12,609 nucleotides of DNA from Clostridia bacterium (GCA_017621295.1 JAGATI010000126.1:1-12609); one strand, 5' to 3'. Shown: positions 1 to 7,525, numbered from the stretch's first letter. The notes: a model not told the origin generated them from the letters alone. Program-made: numbers and translations.

Positions 1-33
1 CTTTTTACCAGAAACTTGAATTAATCCTTTCAT
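1..33 (-). CDS. N-terminal fragment of a divergent gene, product unknown
   Basis: Read on the minus strand, an ATG at 33-31 opens a frame that runs off the window edge and encodes MKGLIQVSGKK. An AAAGGA-type ribosome binding site lies about 5-10 bases upstream of the ATG, which is what supports a real start. Eleven residues are too few to assign a family. The gene diverges from the response-regulator gene, so the 340 bases between them must hold both promoters. It could be a chance start, but the ribosome binding site argues for a gene. Confidence 0.5.
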   Translation of the reverse strand, partial: MKGLIQVSGKK

Positions 34-373
34 TTCTTATCCTTTCTAAACTCACTTGTCATAAGAAGTACACTAAAAAGTGTTCTCGTACGGAGTTTTA
101 GTATACGAGGTTCTTTAACCATATAATATAGTATATAAATACAAATAACATATTAGAACCATAAAATATTATTAATTGAAAGCTATCCTATAATTTATGT
201 CTCTAATAGTTATTAAAACTAAGGAATATAAGGATTGCTGTTCATAGATTTTTGTTTGAGATAATATTACAACTATAAGTACAAACCAAAAAATAAAATT
301 ATTTTCACATTATAGACATAAATGAACTTTATAATATATAATAGCATTAATTAAAAATGGAGGAAAATTTTGT
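34..373. other. Divergent intergenic region with hairpin-forming leader
   Basis: No gene is visible here. Positions 70-83 can form a small stem (ACACT/AGTGT), and 85-90 pairs with 104-109 (CTCGTA/TACGAG). These lie in the presumed 5' leader of the minus-strand gene. A 10-base inverted pair, ATTTATGTCT at 193-202 and AGACATAAAT at 314-323, ends at the response-regulator promoter. The rest is featureless AT-rich sequence. Confidence 0.4.
313..342 (+). promoter_or_regulatory. Probable sigma-A promoter of the two-component operon
   Basis: TAGACA at 313-318 (5 of 6 consensus bases) and TATAAT at 337-342 are separated by 18 bases. An overlapping TATAAT also begins at 330. Initiation near 349 would leave a short leader of about 25 bases carrying the GGAGGA ribosome binding site at 359-364. 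TATAAT words are common in DNA this AT-rich, so the -35 match and correct distance to the gene carry the call. Confidence 0.55.
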
Positions 374-1051
374 ATGAATGATATTACAGTTTTAGTTGTA
401 GATGATGAAGCTAGAATGAGAAAATTAATCAGAGATTTTTTAGTTCAAAAAGGATTTTCAGTATTAGAAGCATCAGATGGAGAAGATGCTTTGCTAGTTT
501 ATGAAGAAAATAAGAATAAAATAGGATTAATTTTATTAGATGTAATGATGCCAAAACTTGATGGATGGTCTGTATTAAGACAGATAAGACAAGATTCAAA
601 TGTTCCAATTATTATGCTAACAGCAAGAGGAGAAGAACAAGATGAATTATTTGGATTTGAACTGGGGGTTGATGAATATATTTCTAAACCATTTAGTCCT
701 AAAATATTAGTTGCAAGAGTAGAAGCAATATTAAAAAGAGCAAAAGTAATAGAAAAACAGGTGAAAAGTTATGGAGGAATTGAAATTGATTCTGATGGAA
801 GAACTGTTAAAGTAGATGGTAAGCAAATAGAATTAAGTCTAAGAGAATATGAATTACTAAAATACTTAATAGATAATTCTAATATAGCTTTATCTAGAGA
901 TAAAATATTAAATAATGTATGGAATTATGATTATTATGGAGATTCAAGAACAATAGATAGTCATATAAAAAAGATTAGACATAAATTAGGGAAAAAAGGT
1001 AAATATATACAAACTATTATAGGTATAGGATACAAATTTGAGATAAAATAA
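374..1051 (+). CDS. OmpR/PhoB-family response regulator
   Basis: This 225-residue cytoplasmic protein should be phosphorylated by the adjacent kinase and bind DNA. The receiver domain spans about residues 4-122, with the acidic pair D10/D11, phospho-acceptor D56 (in LLDVMMP), T83 (MLTAR) and K105 (SKPF). The C-terminal winged-helix domain, about 135-223, has the family signatures LREYELL and RTIDSHIKKIRHKLG and ends in the usual GIGYKF hairpin. Length is normal for the family and every key residue is present. The start has a good GGAGGA site at suitable spacing. The kinase gene begins 15 bases after its stop, so the two are cotranscribed. The target genes are unknown; the sortase locus downstream is a candidate by position only. 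Confidence 0.95.
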   Translation: MNDITVLVVDDEARMRKLIRDFLVQKGFSVLEASDGEDALLVYEENKNKIGLILLDVMMPKLDGWSVLRQIRQDSNVPIIMLTARGEEQDELFGFELGVDEYISKPFSPKILVARVEAILKRAKVIEKQVKSYGGIEIDSDGRTVKVDGKQIELSLREYELLKYLIDNSNIALSRDKILNNVWNYDYYGDSRTIDSHIKKIRHKLGKKGKYIQTIIGIGYKFEIK

Positions 1052-1066
1052 CATTTGGAGGAAATA

Positions 1067-2578
1067 ATGAAAAAAATAAGAGAAAAATTCAAATCTGTTA
1101 GAGCTAGACTTTTTTTTACATTATGTACAGTAATAATCATAGTAATTTTGTTTTTAATTTTAATTAATAACATAGTCCTGGAAACATTTTATTTATATTC
1201 TAAAACAAATACAATAAAATCCTTATATGAAAAAATAAATTCATATTATCATAATCCAGATAATGCTATAAATTTAGAAGAAGAACTTAAAAATATAGCA
1301 ATAAGAAATAATATAGATATATTAATAAAACAAAATAATGATATGATAATAGTTACAACAGATAAGGAGTTTATGGGCAATATAGGAAAAATAAGCATAT
1401 CTAATATTTTTAACGGTAAAAATAAGTCAGGAGACATTTTATATGCAAGAGATAAGATGATTATAAAACAATTACAAGATGAAAAAAATAATATTAAATA
1501 TATAGTATTATTTGCTACATTAGATAACGATTATAATTTATATATAAGAATTCCAATATCAGCAATTGAAGAAAGTGTACAAATATCTAATAATTTATTA
1601 TTATTTATTGGTGGAATAGTAATTGTTATATCTGGGATACTTGCTTCATTTATTTCAAGAAAATTTACTAAGCCAATACTAGAATTAAATAACATTGCTA
1701 ATAAAATGGCGAAATTAGATTTTAGCCAAAAATATAGAATAAAAGATACAGAAGATGAAATTAATGATTTAGGTAAAAGTATTAATACAATGTCTGATAA
1801 GCTTGAAACAACAATAAAACAGTTAAGAGGAACAAATATAGAATTAGAAAAAGATATTGAAGAAAAATCAAAAATAGATGAGATGAGAAAACAATTTATT
1901 TCTGATGTATCTCATGAATTAAAAACGCCAATAGCATTAATACAAGGATATGCCGAAGGTTTAGTAGAAAATGTTAATTCTGATGAAGAATCTAGAAGAT
2001 TTTATGCAGAAGTAATTTTAGATGAAACTAATAAAATGGACATATTGGTAAAACAACTATTAGAATTAATGAAGCTAGAATATGGAAAGAGAGAGTTTAA
2101 TAATAAAAAATTTGACTTGAAAGAGTTAATAAATGAAGTTATAAGAAGATGTAATGTTATGATTGAAGAAAATACTATTAATATAAAACTTAATAGTGAT
2201 GAAGGTTTATGTGTATATGCAGACGATTTTTATATAGAACAAGTTATAACAAATTATTTAACAAATGCAATAAAACATGCTAAAGAAGTAAATGGGGAGA
2301 AAAAGATTGTAATTAATGCAAAAGTAAATGAAAAAACAAATAAAGTTAAAGTTAGTGTGTATAATACAGGTGATAATATTAATCAAGAGGATTTAGATAG
2401 AATATGGGGAAGATTTTATAAAATAGATAGTTCTAGAAATAGAAATAATGGCGGAAGCGGAATAGGTCTTGCTTTAGTAAAAGCTATTATGAATAATTAT
2501 AAAAATAGTTATGGAGTAGAAAATAAAGCTGGTGGTGTAGAATTTTTCTTTGAGATGGATTTGTGTGAGAATTTGTAA
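1067..2578 (+). CDS. Membrane sensor histidine kinase (HAMP, HisKA, HATPase)
   Basis: This 503-residue kinase partners the preceding regulator. Two membrane segments (about residues 14-38 and 177-197) enclose an extracytoplasmic sensing region of roughly 140 residues. A HAMP linker follows (about 198-250), then the dimerisation domain with phospho-acceptor His283 in the motif SDVSHELKTP. The catalytic ATPase domain has an N box around N400 (NYLTNAIKHA), a G1-like VYNTGDNI near 431-438 (NTG in place of the common DTG, as in many clostridial VanS-like kinases) and GGSGIGLAL near 462-470. I chose ATG 1067 over an upstream in-frame TTG at 1055 because that TTG overlaps the ribosome binding site GGAGGA at 1057-1062. 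The sensed signal is not apparent. Confidence 0.94.
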   Translation: MKKIREKFKSVRARLFFTLCTVIIIVILFLILINNIVLETFYLYSKTNTIKSLYEKINSYYHNPDNAINLEEELKNIAIRNNIDILIKQNNDMIIVTTDKEFMGNIGKISISNIFNGKNKSGDILYARDKMIIKQLQDEKNNIKYIVLFATLDNDYNLYIRIPISAIEESVQISNNLLLFIGGIVIVISGILASFISRKFTKPILELNNIANKMAKLDFSQKYRIKDTEDEINDLGKSINTMSDKLETTIKQLRGTNIELEKDIEEKSKIDEMRKQFISDVSHELKTPIALIQGYAEGLVENVNSDEESRRFYAEVILDETNKMDILVKQLLELMKLEYGKREFNNKKFDLKELINEVIRRCNVMIEENTINIKLNSDEGLCVYADDFYIEQVITNYLTNAIKHAKEVNGEKKIVINAKVNEKTNKVKVSVYNTGDNINQEDLDRIWGRFYKIDSSRNRNNGGSGIGLALVKAIMNNYKNSYGVENKAGGVEFFFEMDLCENL

Positions 2579-2598
2579 TATGTTATTTTTAGATTATA

Positions 2599-2736
2599 GT
2601 GAATACGGAACAAAAGGAGGAAAAAGACTCTATTCATATAAATCAAGAAAATAATTATCAAATTACATTTGTATCTGATAATTTTCAAGAGTTTATATGT
2701 AATTTGTGTTCAATTGAAAGTTTGACTGAAAAATAA
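2599..2736 (+). CDS. Doubtful short open frame after the kinase, possibly a gene remnant
   Basis: A 45-codon frame beginning GTG at 2599 ends at TAA 2734-2736. It encodes a polar peptide whose C-terminal half includes QITFVSDNFQEFICNLCSIE, with two close cysteines. The GTG has no ribosome binding site, yet a strong AAAGGAGG lies inside the frame at 2613-2620 with no ATG, GTG or TTG at a usable distance. The only in-frame candidate there is an ATT at 2632. This could be a small gene that lost its start codon or a chance frame. I do not recognise a family. Confidence 0.2.
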   Translation: MNTEQKEEKDSIHINQENNYQITFVSDNFQEFICNLCSIESLTEK

Positions 2737-2832
2737 AGAAAATATTTATGATTATTTGTGAATATAGTAATATTGTAATAAAAAAAGATAAATAGATTTA
2801 AATAATTGTCATGATTTACTTAATAATATAGT

Positions 2833-2856
2833 AAGAGCTCCGTATACGGAGCTCTT
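2833..2856. terminator. Perfect 24-base palindrome, possible terminator
   Basis: A 10-bp stem (AAGAGCTCCG with CGGAGCTCTT) closes a TATA tetraloop. It is GC-richer than its surroundings and ends in a short TTT rather than a long T run. It lies about 255 bases beyond the kinase stop. It could end the two-component transcript, or act as a symmetrical protein-binding site. The weak T tract keeps the terminator call tentative. Confidence 0.4.
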
Positions 2857-2902
2857 TGAGGTTAGTCATGGAAGAATTTTAACAATTGTTGAGGTTGTAA
2901 AA

Positions 2903-2947
2903 ACATATTTTGAATCATATAAAATATGTCTTATTTTGTCGACAAAA
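2903..2947. promoter_or_regulatory. Operator-like inverted repeats upstream of the promoter
   Basis: ACATATTTT at 2903-2911 is perfectly repeated in inverted orientation at 2921-2929 with a 9-base spacer. The 14-base palindrome TTTTGTCGACAAAA follows at 2934-2947 and ends 5 bases before the -35 hexamer. Their position just upstream of a promoter suits activator or repressor binding. The regulator is unknown; the nearby OmpR-type protein would more typically use direct repeats. Confidence 0.4.
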
Positions 2948-2952
2948 AATTC

Positions 2953-2981
2953 TTTACAAATGTGCAAATATGTTGTATCCT
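2953..2981 (+). promoter_or_regulatory. Probable sigma-A promoter of the sortase/adhesin locus
   Basis: TTTACA at 2953-2958 and TATCCT at 2976-2981 are exactly 17 bases apart. Initiation near 2988 would give a leader of about 150 bases before the ATG at 3137. The palindrome at 2997-3014 would fall at the very start of the transcript. Both hexamers are imperfect, which fits a regulated promoter. Confidence 0.5.
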
Positions 2982-3136
2982 AGTTATAGTTTTATTTAAA
3001 AATTGCAATTTTTATCTATAAATTTTTAATCTAATAAATTTCCTAAAAGCAAAATAGAGATAATGTAAAATACAATAATAAAAAAAATATAATATTAAAA
3101 CATTATCAAAAATAATTAGGCAGGTGAAGAATATGA

Positions 3137-3394
3137 ATGATTAATTTTAACAAAAGAAACATACATATAATAACATTTATAACAACAAGTGTATTGTTTA
3201 TATGTATTCAGTTTATATTTAATAATCATTATGAATTCAAACAAAATATTAATTTACAAAATCAAAGTATTTTTATCTTAAATAAAAATTTAAATCCAAA
3301 AGAAATAGCAAATCAGCTTTCGAAAAATAAAAATTCCAAAAACAAAAATCAAAATATAAATAATAAAAAACAAAATCCCGAAAATATAAAATAG
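3137..3394 (+). CDS. Small membrane-anchored protein, first gene of the sortase locus
   Basis: This 85-residue protein has one hydrophobic segment at about residues 11-28, preceded by Lys/Arg, and then a polar tail. The last 25 residues are almost entirely Asn, Lys, Gln and Ser, a low-complexity stretch likely to be disordered. The start is fixed by AGGTGA at 3122-3127: the ATG at 3137 is in range, whereas the closer ATG at 3133 meets a stop after three codons. It precedes the sortase by 37 bases and is probably cotranscribed with it. No conserved domain is recognisable. A role in assisting sortase or substrate at the membrane is inference from position. Confidence 0.6.
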   Translation: MINFNKRNIHIITFITTSVLFICIQFIFNNHYEFKQNINLQNQSIFILNKNLNPKEIANQLSKNKNSKNKNQNINNKKQNPENIK

Positions 3395-3431
3395 CTAGAA
3401 TTAAAAATTATAGAACAAGAAAAGGAGGAAA

Positions 3432-3989
3432 ATGAAAAAAATATTTATAGTATTTTTTGTATTTATGCTAGTTATATCTAGTGCACTTGTATATTATTTT
3501 TATAATTATTCAAACAAGCTTATAGATATAAGCAAAATAAAAACAGATTCAAATTATGAAAATGTTGTTTATGAAAATATCATTTCAGATGAAGAATATA
3601 GTTTGGAAAGTGACTTTATTGGTATATTAGAAATACAAAAAATAGGATTAAAAGCAACTATAAAAGAAGGTAGCAGTAGTGAAGTTTTAAAAAAATATAT
3701 AGGTCATATTGAGGAGACATCTAAGTATGATGGGAATATAGGACTTGCGGCTCATAATAGAGGAAATGAATATTCATATTTTGCAAGATTAAACGAATTA
3801 GAAAAAGGCGATATTGTTACATATAAAACGAAATTTTATGAAAGACAATATAAGGTAGATAATATTCAGGCAATATTTGAAACAGATTGGAGTAAATTAG
3901 AAAATACAAAAGAAAATAAATTAACAATGATTACATGTATATCAAACAAAAGAAATCAGCGATTATGTGTACAAGCAGTAGAAATTTAA
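3432..3989 (+). CDS. Sortase, probably class D
   Basis: This 185-residue transpeptidase cleaves LPXTG-type motifs and links surface proteins to the cell envelope. An N-terminal signal-anchor covers about residues 4-24, placing the catalytic domain outside the membrane. All three catalytic residues are visible: His108 in GLAAHNRG, Cys169 at the end of TMITC, and Arg177 in NQRLCVQAVE. The short size, single N-terminal anchor and lack of a C-terminal membrane helix suit class D rather than pilus class C. The start follows a strong AAAGGAGGA site. The gene ends 17 bases before the LPRTG-bearing surface protein, its evident substrate. Exact class and motif preference are inferred. Confidence 0.9.
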   Translation: MKKIFIVFFVFMLVISSALVYYFYNYSNKLIDISKIKTDSNYENVVYENIISDEEYSLESDFIGILEIQKIGLKATIKEGSSSEVLKKYIGHIEETSKYDGNIGLAAHNRGNEYSYFARLNELEKGDIVTYKTKFYERQYKVDNIQAIFETDWSKLENTKENKLTMITCISNKRNQRLCVQAVEI

Positions 3990-4006
3990 TAAATAAAGGA
4001 GGATTT

Positions 4007-6844
4007 ATGAAAAAGAAGATAAATAAAATTTTAATAATAATGTGCATAATAATAACTATCATGCCAATGCAAATGCTTCAAGTATTTGCTACGAAAATAG
4101 GAGATTCACCATATTTAGAGAAAGGAGATTTAGGATTTTATACTATACAATATCAAAGTAAAACTTCAGGAGATTGGTATTATATAACATATAGCAGAAC
4201 TTGGTATACAGATGAACAAGGAATTAGAAGAATTGCATATTGTATAGATCCAGATTTAAATGGAATTGGATGGCTTGAAGGAGAAGTAGTAGGTTACAAT
4301 GTAGATTTAAAAAAAGCATTATCAGATGAAAGATTATGGAGAGTTTATAGACATGGATATCCATATGTAAGTGCTAAAAGTTTAGGTGTAGAAACAGAAG
4401 ATGATGCATATCTTGCAACAAAACAAGCAGGATATTGGATTATAAGAGGATATAAATTAGAAGATATTCGTACATATTTTAGACCTGGAGAAACACCTAT
4501 TAATGGACAAAATTTAGAAGATATACAAAGAAGAGGAAAAAAGGTAATTGATGCAATATATCATTTAGTAGATTTAGGATACAATGGAACAGAGACGCCG
4601 AAGGATAATGGACTTATCAAAATAAATAAATTGGGTAATTTTACTCAAGATGAAAATAATGATTATTATTCACAAAAATATAGTGTTACATCTTCTACAT
4701 CAATGTCTGGTTATACAGTAAAAAGTATAAATGGCTTTCCAGAAGGTAGTTATATTTCAGATATAAATGGAAACAATAAAAATACATTTACATCAGGAGA
4801 GAATTTTAAAGTTATGATTCCTAAAAAATCTATTACTGATAATATAGTAGGAAAAATAAGAATTGAAGGTAAGTGTCAAAATTATCCTGTGTATTATGGA
4901 GAAGCAAGAAATAAAGATACTCAAAATTATGCAGTAACAGTAGATTCATATTCAGATATAATAGAAGATGTAAAACTAGACATAAATGCATATAAATCGA
5001 ATATAAAATTAACCAAAATAGATAAAGAAACAAAAGAAAAAATATCAGGAGTAAAGTTTAATTTTAAATATGAAAATGGTACTAATATTGGAGATTATAC
5101 TACAGATAAAAATGGAGAGATATATGTAAAAAATTTAAAACAGGGAACAATTGTTGTACAAGAAATAGAAAGTAAAAATGAATATATTTTAAATACGAAA
5201 GAAAATAAAATCAATTTAGAATACAATGATAATAAAACAATAACTGTAGAAAACGAACATAAAAAAGGTGATTTAAAAATAGTAAAAGTAGATAAAGATG
5301 ATAATTTTATAACATTAGGTGGTGTTGAATTTGATTTAATTAATGAAAAAGGTAAAACAGTAAAACATTTAACAACAGATGCAAATGGAATTGCAGAAAT
5401 AAAAAACATAAATACAGGAAATTATACTTTAAAAGAGACTACAACTAAGAAAGAATATAAAATAGCATTAGATAAAGATGTAACAATAAAATGGAATGAA
5501 ACATCTGAAATTAAAGTAGAAAATGAGAAAAGAAAAGGTCAAATTAAAATCATAAAAGTAGATAAAGATTATAATGAAGTAAAACTAGAAAATGTTGAGT
5601 TTCAAATTATAGATAGTAATAATAGAATTTTAGAAACAGTTAAAACAGACAAAAATGGAGAAGCAAAAACATCAAAACTTCCGATAGGAGAATATAAAAT
5701 AAAAGAAGTAAGTTTAGGTACAAACGAAGAATATATGCTAAATGAAGAACCTAAAACAGTAGTTGTTGAAGAAGATAAAATTAACAATATACAATTTGAA
5801 AATGAGCATAAAAAAGGTACCTTAAAAATTTATAAAGTAGATTTAGATAATAATATACCAGTAGCTAATGTAGAATTTGAAATTACAGACAATGATGGAA
5901 ATATTTATACTGCTACAACAGATAAAGATGGAATTGCATATATAGAAAACATAAGAACAGGAGTTACAAAAGTTAAAGAAACAAAAACAAATAAAATATA
6001 TAAGTTATCAAAAGATAAATATTATACAGAAATAAAATGTAATAATGTAACAGAAATTACAATTAAAAATGAAAAACTAAAAGGACAAATTGAAGTGTAC
6101 AAAGTAGATGCAGAAGATAAAGAATATAAATTGGAAGGAGTAGAATTTGAAGTTATAGATGAGAAAGGAAAAGTAGTAGATAAAATAAAAACAGATAAAG
6201 ATGGTAGGGCACTTACAAAAAGATTGCCAATAGGTGAATATAAAATTAAAGAAACAAAAACAGATAAAATGCATGTTTTAAATAGTGAGTTAATAAAAGT
6301 AAATGTAAAAGCAGATATCATCTCAAAATTAAATATTACAAATGAAAGAATAAAAGGACAAATAAAAATTATAAAAACAAGTAAAGACTATAATTTTATA
6401 AATGGATTAAAACAAGGTTCTCCAATTGAAAATGTCAAATTCGAAATATATGATTCTAATAAAGAATTAGTAGATAAAATTGTTACAGATAAAAATGGTA
6501 TTGCTATTACTAAAAAGTTGGACAAAGGAATTTATTCAGTAAAAGAAGTTCAAAGTGGAAAGTGGTATTTATTAAATAAAGATGAATTTTTAGCAGAAAT
6601 AAAAACAAATGAGGAAATGGTAGAATTAGGTGTTACAAATGAATCTGAAAAACCTAATGTAGAAATTGAGAAAACAGGAATAATTCAGGCAACTGCCAAT
6701 CAAGAAATTAGTTATAATTTTAAAATTAAAAATACTGGTAATGTGAAATTAGATAATTTTGTTTGGTATGATGTGTTACCAACTGAACATACAAAAATTA
6801 CAAAATTAGTAACAGGTACATATAATCATGAATTAAGTTATTAA
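4007..6844 (+). CDS. Secreted thioester/CnaB-repeat surface adhesin, truncated by an in-frame stop
   Basis: The 945-residue product has a signal peptide (residues 1-28, ending QVFA). A probable thioester domain follows, with Cys79 in AYCIDPD and Gln140 in TKQAGYW, matching the Cys/Gln pair such domains use to bond host or surface amines. Six CnaB/SpaA-type repeats span about 332-880, each starting like IKIIKVDKD, with the conserved KE turn and ending VENE; Lys-Asn isopeptide bonds are expected. A DUF11-like domain starts at about 884 but is cut by TAA 6842-6844, and homologous-looking sequence continues in the same frame to 7189. ATG 4007 was chosen over an earlier ATG at 3935 because AAAGGAGGA lies just before it and the signal peptide begins there. 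Without its tail the product would lack the sortase motif and be released. Confidence 0.88.
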   Translation: MKKKINKILIIMCIIITIMPMQMLQVFATKIGDSPYLEKGDLGFYTIQYQSKTSGDWYYITYSRTWYTDEQGIRRIAYCIDPDLNGIGWLEGEVVGYNVDLKKALSDERLWRVYRHGYPYVSAKSLGVETEDDAYLATKQAGYWIIRGYKLEDIRTYFRPGETPINGQNLEDIQRRGKKVIDAIYHLVDLGYNGTETPKDNGLIKINKLGNFTQDENNDYYSQKYSVTSSTSMSGYTVKSINGFPEGSYISDINGNNKNTFTSGENFKVMIPKKSITDNIVGKIRIEGKCQNYPVYYGEARNKDTQNYAVTVDSYSDIIEDVKLDINAYKSNIKLTKIDKETKEKISGVKFNFKYENGTNIGDYTTDKNGEIYVKNLKQGTIVVQEIESKNEYILNTKENKINLEYNDNKTITVENEHKKGDLKIVKVDKDDNFITLGGVEFDLINEKGKTVKHLTTDANGIAEIKNINTGNYTLKETTTKKEYKIALDKDVTIKWNETSEIKVENEKRKGQIKIIKVDKDYNEVKLENVEFQIIDSNNRILETVKTDKNGEAKTSKLPIGEYKIKEVSLGTNEEYMLNEEPKTVVVEEDKINNIQFENEHKKGTLKIYKVDLDNNIPVANVEFEITDNDGNIYTATTDKDGIAYIENIRTGVTKVKETKTNKIYKLSKDKYYTEIKCNNVTEITIKNEKLKGQIEVYKVDAEDKEYKLEGVEFEVIDEKGKVVDKIKTDKDGRALTKRLPIGEYKIKETKTDKMHVLNSELIKVNVKADIISKLNITNERIKGQIKIIKTSKDYNFINGLKQGSPIENVKFEIYDSNKELVDKIVTDKNGIAITKKLDKGIYSVKEVQSGKWYLLNKDEFLAEIKTNEEMVELGVTNESEKPNVEIEKTGIIQATANQEISYNFKIKNTGNVKLDNFVWYDVLPTEHTKITKLVTGTYNHELSY
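5000..6643 (+). repeat. Six tandem CnaB/SpaA-type repeats within the adhesin
   Basis: Repeat units start at about 5000, 5270, 5540, 5819, 6086 and 6359, each roughly 85-95 codons. Shared landmarks are the opening K(I/V)xKxDKD strand, GVEFxxxD, TDKNG, (L)PIGEYKIKE and the closing (V)ENE(H)KKG. The DNA copies are clearly related but diverged. The sixth has a short insertion (NGLKQGSP). Such arrays form stiff, protease-resistant stalks that hold a binding domain away from the cell. Confidence 0.85.
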
Positions 6845-7189
6845 ATATATTATAAAACAAATAAAAATGATTATAGATTATTAAAAGAAAAACTTAGTAC
6901 AAATGTAAATAATTATATAGATTTTACTAATTTAGAATTGGATGATGATGAATATGTAACTGAATTTAAAGCTGATTTTGGAACAGTAGATATTGGCTTT
7001 GAATCTGTAATAGATCCTTGCATATTTACAACTGTAAATGCAGATGTAGAAAATGATGATTCTTTTATTAATAAAACAAGATTAGAAGGGTATAATAAAG
7101 GTTTTATGGTTTGGGATGAAGATGAACATAAGACTAAAGTTTATAAAGAAGAAGTACGAATTAAAAAGCTTCCTAGAACTGGTAGATAG
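6845..7189 (+). pseudogene. Detached C-terminal part of the adhesin, ending in LPRTG
   Basis: This stretch lies in the same frame as the adhesin, directly after the TAA at 6842. It resumes with IYYKTNKNDYRLLK, runs through a DUF11-like tail (EFKADFGTVDIGFESVIDP, then GYNKGFMVWDEDEH) and ends KKLPRTGR followed by TAG at 7187-7189. No ribosome binding site or ATG supports independent translation; a TTG at 6938 lacks a site. LPRTG fits the sortase consensus. However, neither the same frame nor the other two offers a hydrophobic anchor after it, so the usual sorting signal is incomplete. Confidence 0.75.
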
Positions 7190-7340
7190 AAATTAGTTAA
7201 AATTTTGACAGCGTATTTTGGGAAATTTAAGATATTATTACATAAGAATAGTGGCATGTTGTATAAATAAAAACATATGTCAAACTCTTTTTATTCTAGA
7301 GTATGCTTTCAAATAGGTTATGAATTGTAATCCAAAAGTA

Positions 7341-7457
7341 GTTACCAGTCAGCCTAAATATTAAAACAGTAGAGTAGTGGACTGTGTATTTATATATAAA
7401 TATACAGTCTACGGACTAATTTTATATATAATTTTAAAATTAAGGCTAATTAGTAAC
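7341..7457. repeat. Nested imperfect inverted repeat, possible foldback element
   Basis: The outer arms pair GTTAC (7341-7345) with GTAAC (7453-7457). After a 5x5 mismatch, AGCCT (7351-7355) pairs with AGGCT (7443-7447), continuing as a 16-base arm with 14 matches. At the centre, 7380-7394 and 7395-7409 form a loopless 30-base palindrome with one G-T pair (arms GACTGTGTATTTATA and TATAAATATACAGTC), extended outward by 2-3 more pairs. A second GTTAC at 7463-7467 could pair with the same GTAAC. The element lies upstream of the 7497 promoter, so it is not that transcript's leader. A decayed miniature element or a terminator for the adhesin transcript are both possible. Confidence 0.5.
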
Positions 7458-7496
7458 AACTAGTTACAAAAATAGTAAAATCTTCCAAATCTTGCA

Positions 7497-7525
7497 TTGA
7501 CATAATTTTAATAGCAATATATAAT
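7497..7525 (+). promoter_or_regulatory. Consensus sigma-A promoter of the CNNM/WG-repeat operon
   Basis: TTGACA at 7497-7502 and TATAAT at 7520-7525 match the consensus at all twelve positions with the ideal 17-base spacer. Initiation near 7532 leaves a leader of about 40 bases that carries the ribosome binding site. This predicts strong, largely constitutive expression. Confidence 0.85.

Larger units (their letters stand above)
2737..3136. other. Palindrome-rich intergenic region upstream of the sortase locus
   Basis: No credible gene lies in these 400 bases. They hold a 24-base palindrome (2833-2856), a 10-base palindrome AACAATTGTT (2881-2890), a 9+9 inverted repeat (2903-2929), the 14-base palindrome TTTTGTCGACAAAA (2934-2947), a promoter (2953-2981) and the 18-base palindrome TAAAAATTGCAATTTTTA (2997-3014). 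The leader of the small membrane protein gene fills the rest. Confidence 0.6.

Noticed and set aside
3392..3431. Read-through of TAG at 3392 to extend the small membrane protein
   Set aside because: The continuing frame is just the alternative frame of the sortase leader and sortase gene, and soon ends. The low-complexity tail reaches a natural end at TAG.
5095..5409. Minus-strand open frames opposite the CnaB repeats (also 4833-5033, 5602-5787, 6022-6321)
   Set aside because: They lie antisense to a clearly coding repeat array, have Ser/Phe/Leu-rich composition typical of reverse-read AT-rich genes, and lack ribosome binding sites.
6938..7189. Independent gene starting at TTG 6938
   Set aside because: There is no ribosome binding site, and the frame continues unbroken upstream to the adhesin's stop codon. 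It is the adhesin tail, not a separate gene.
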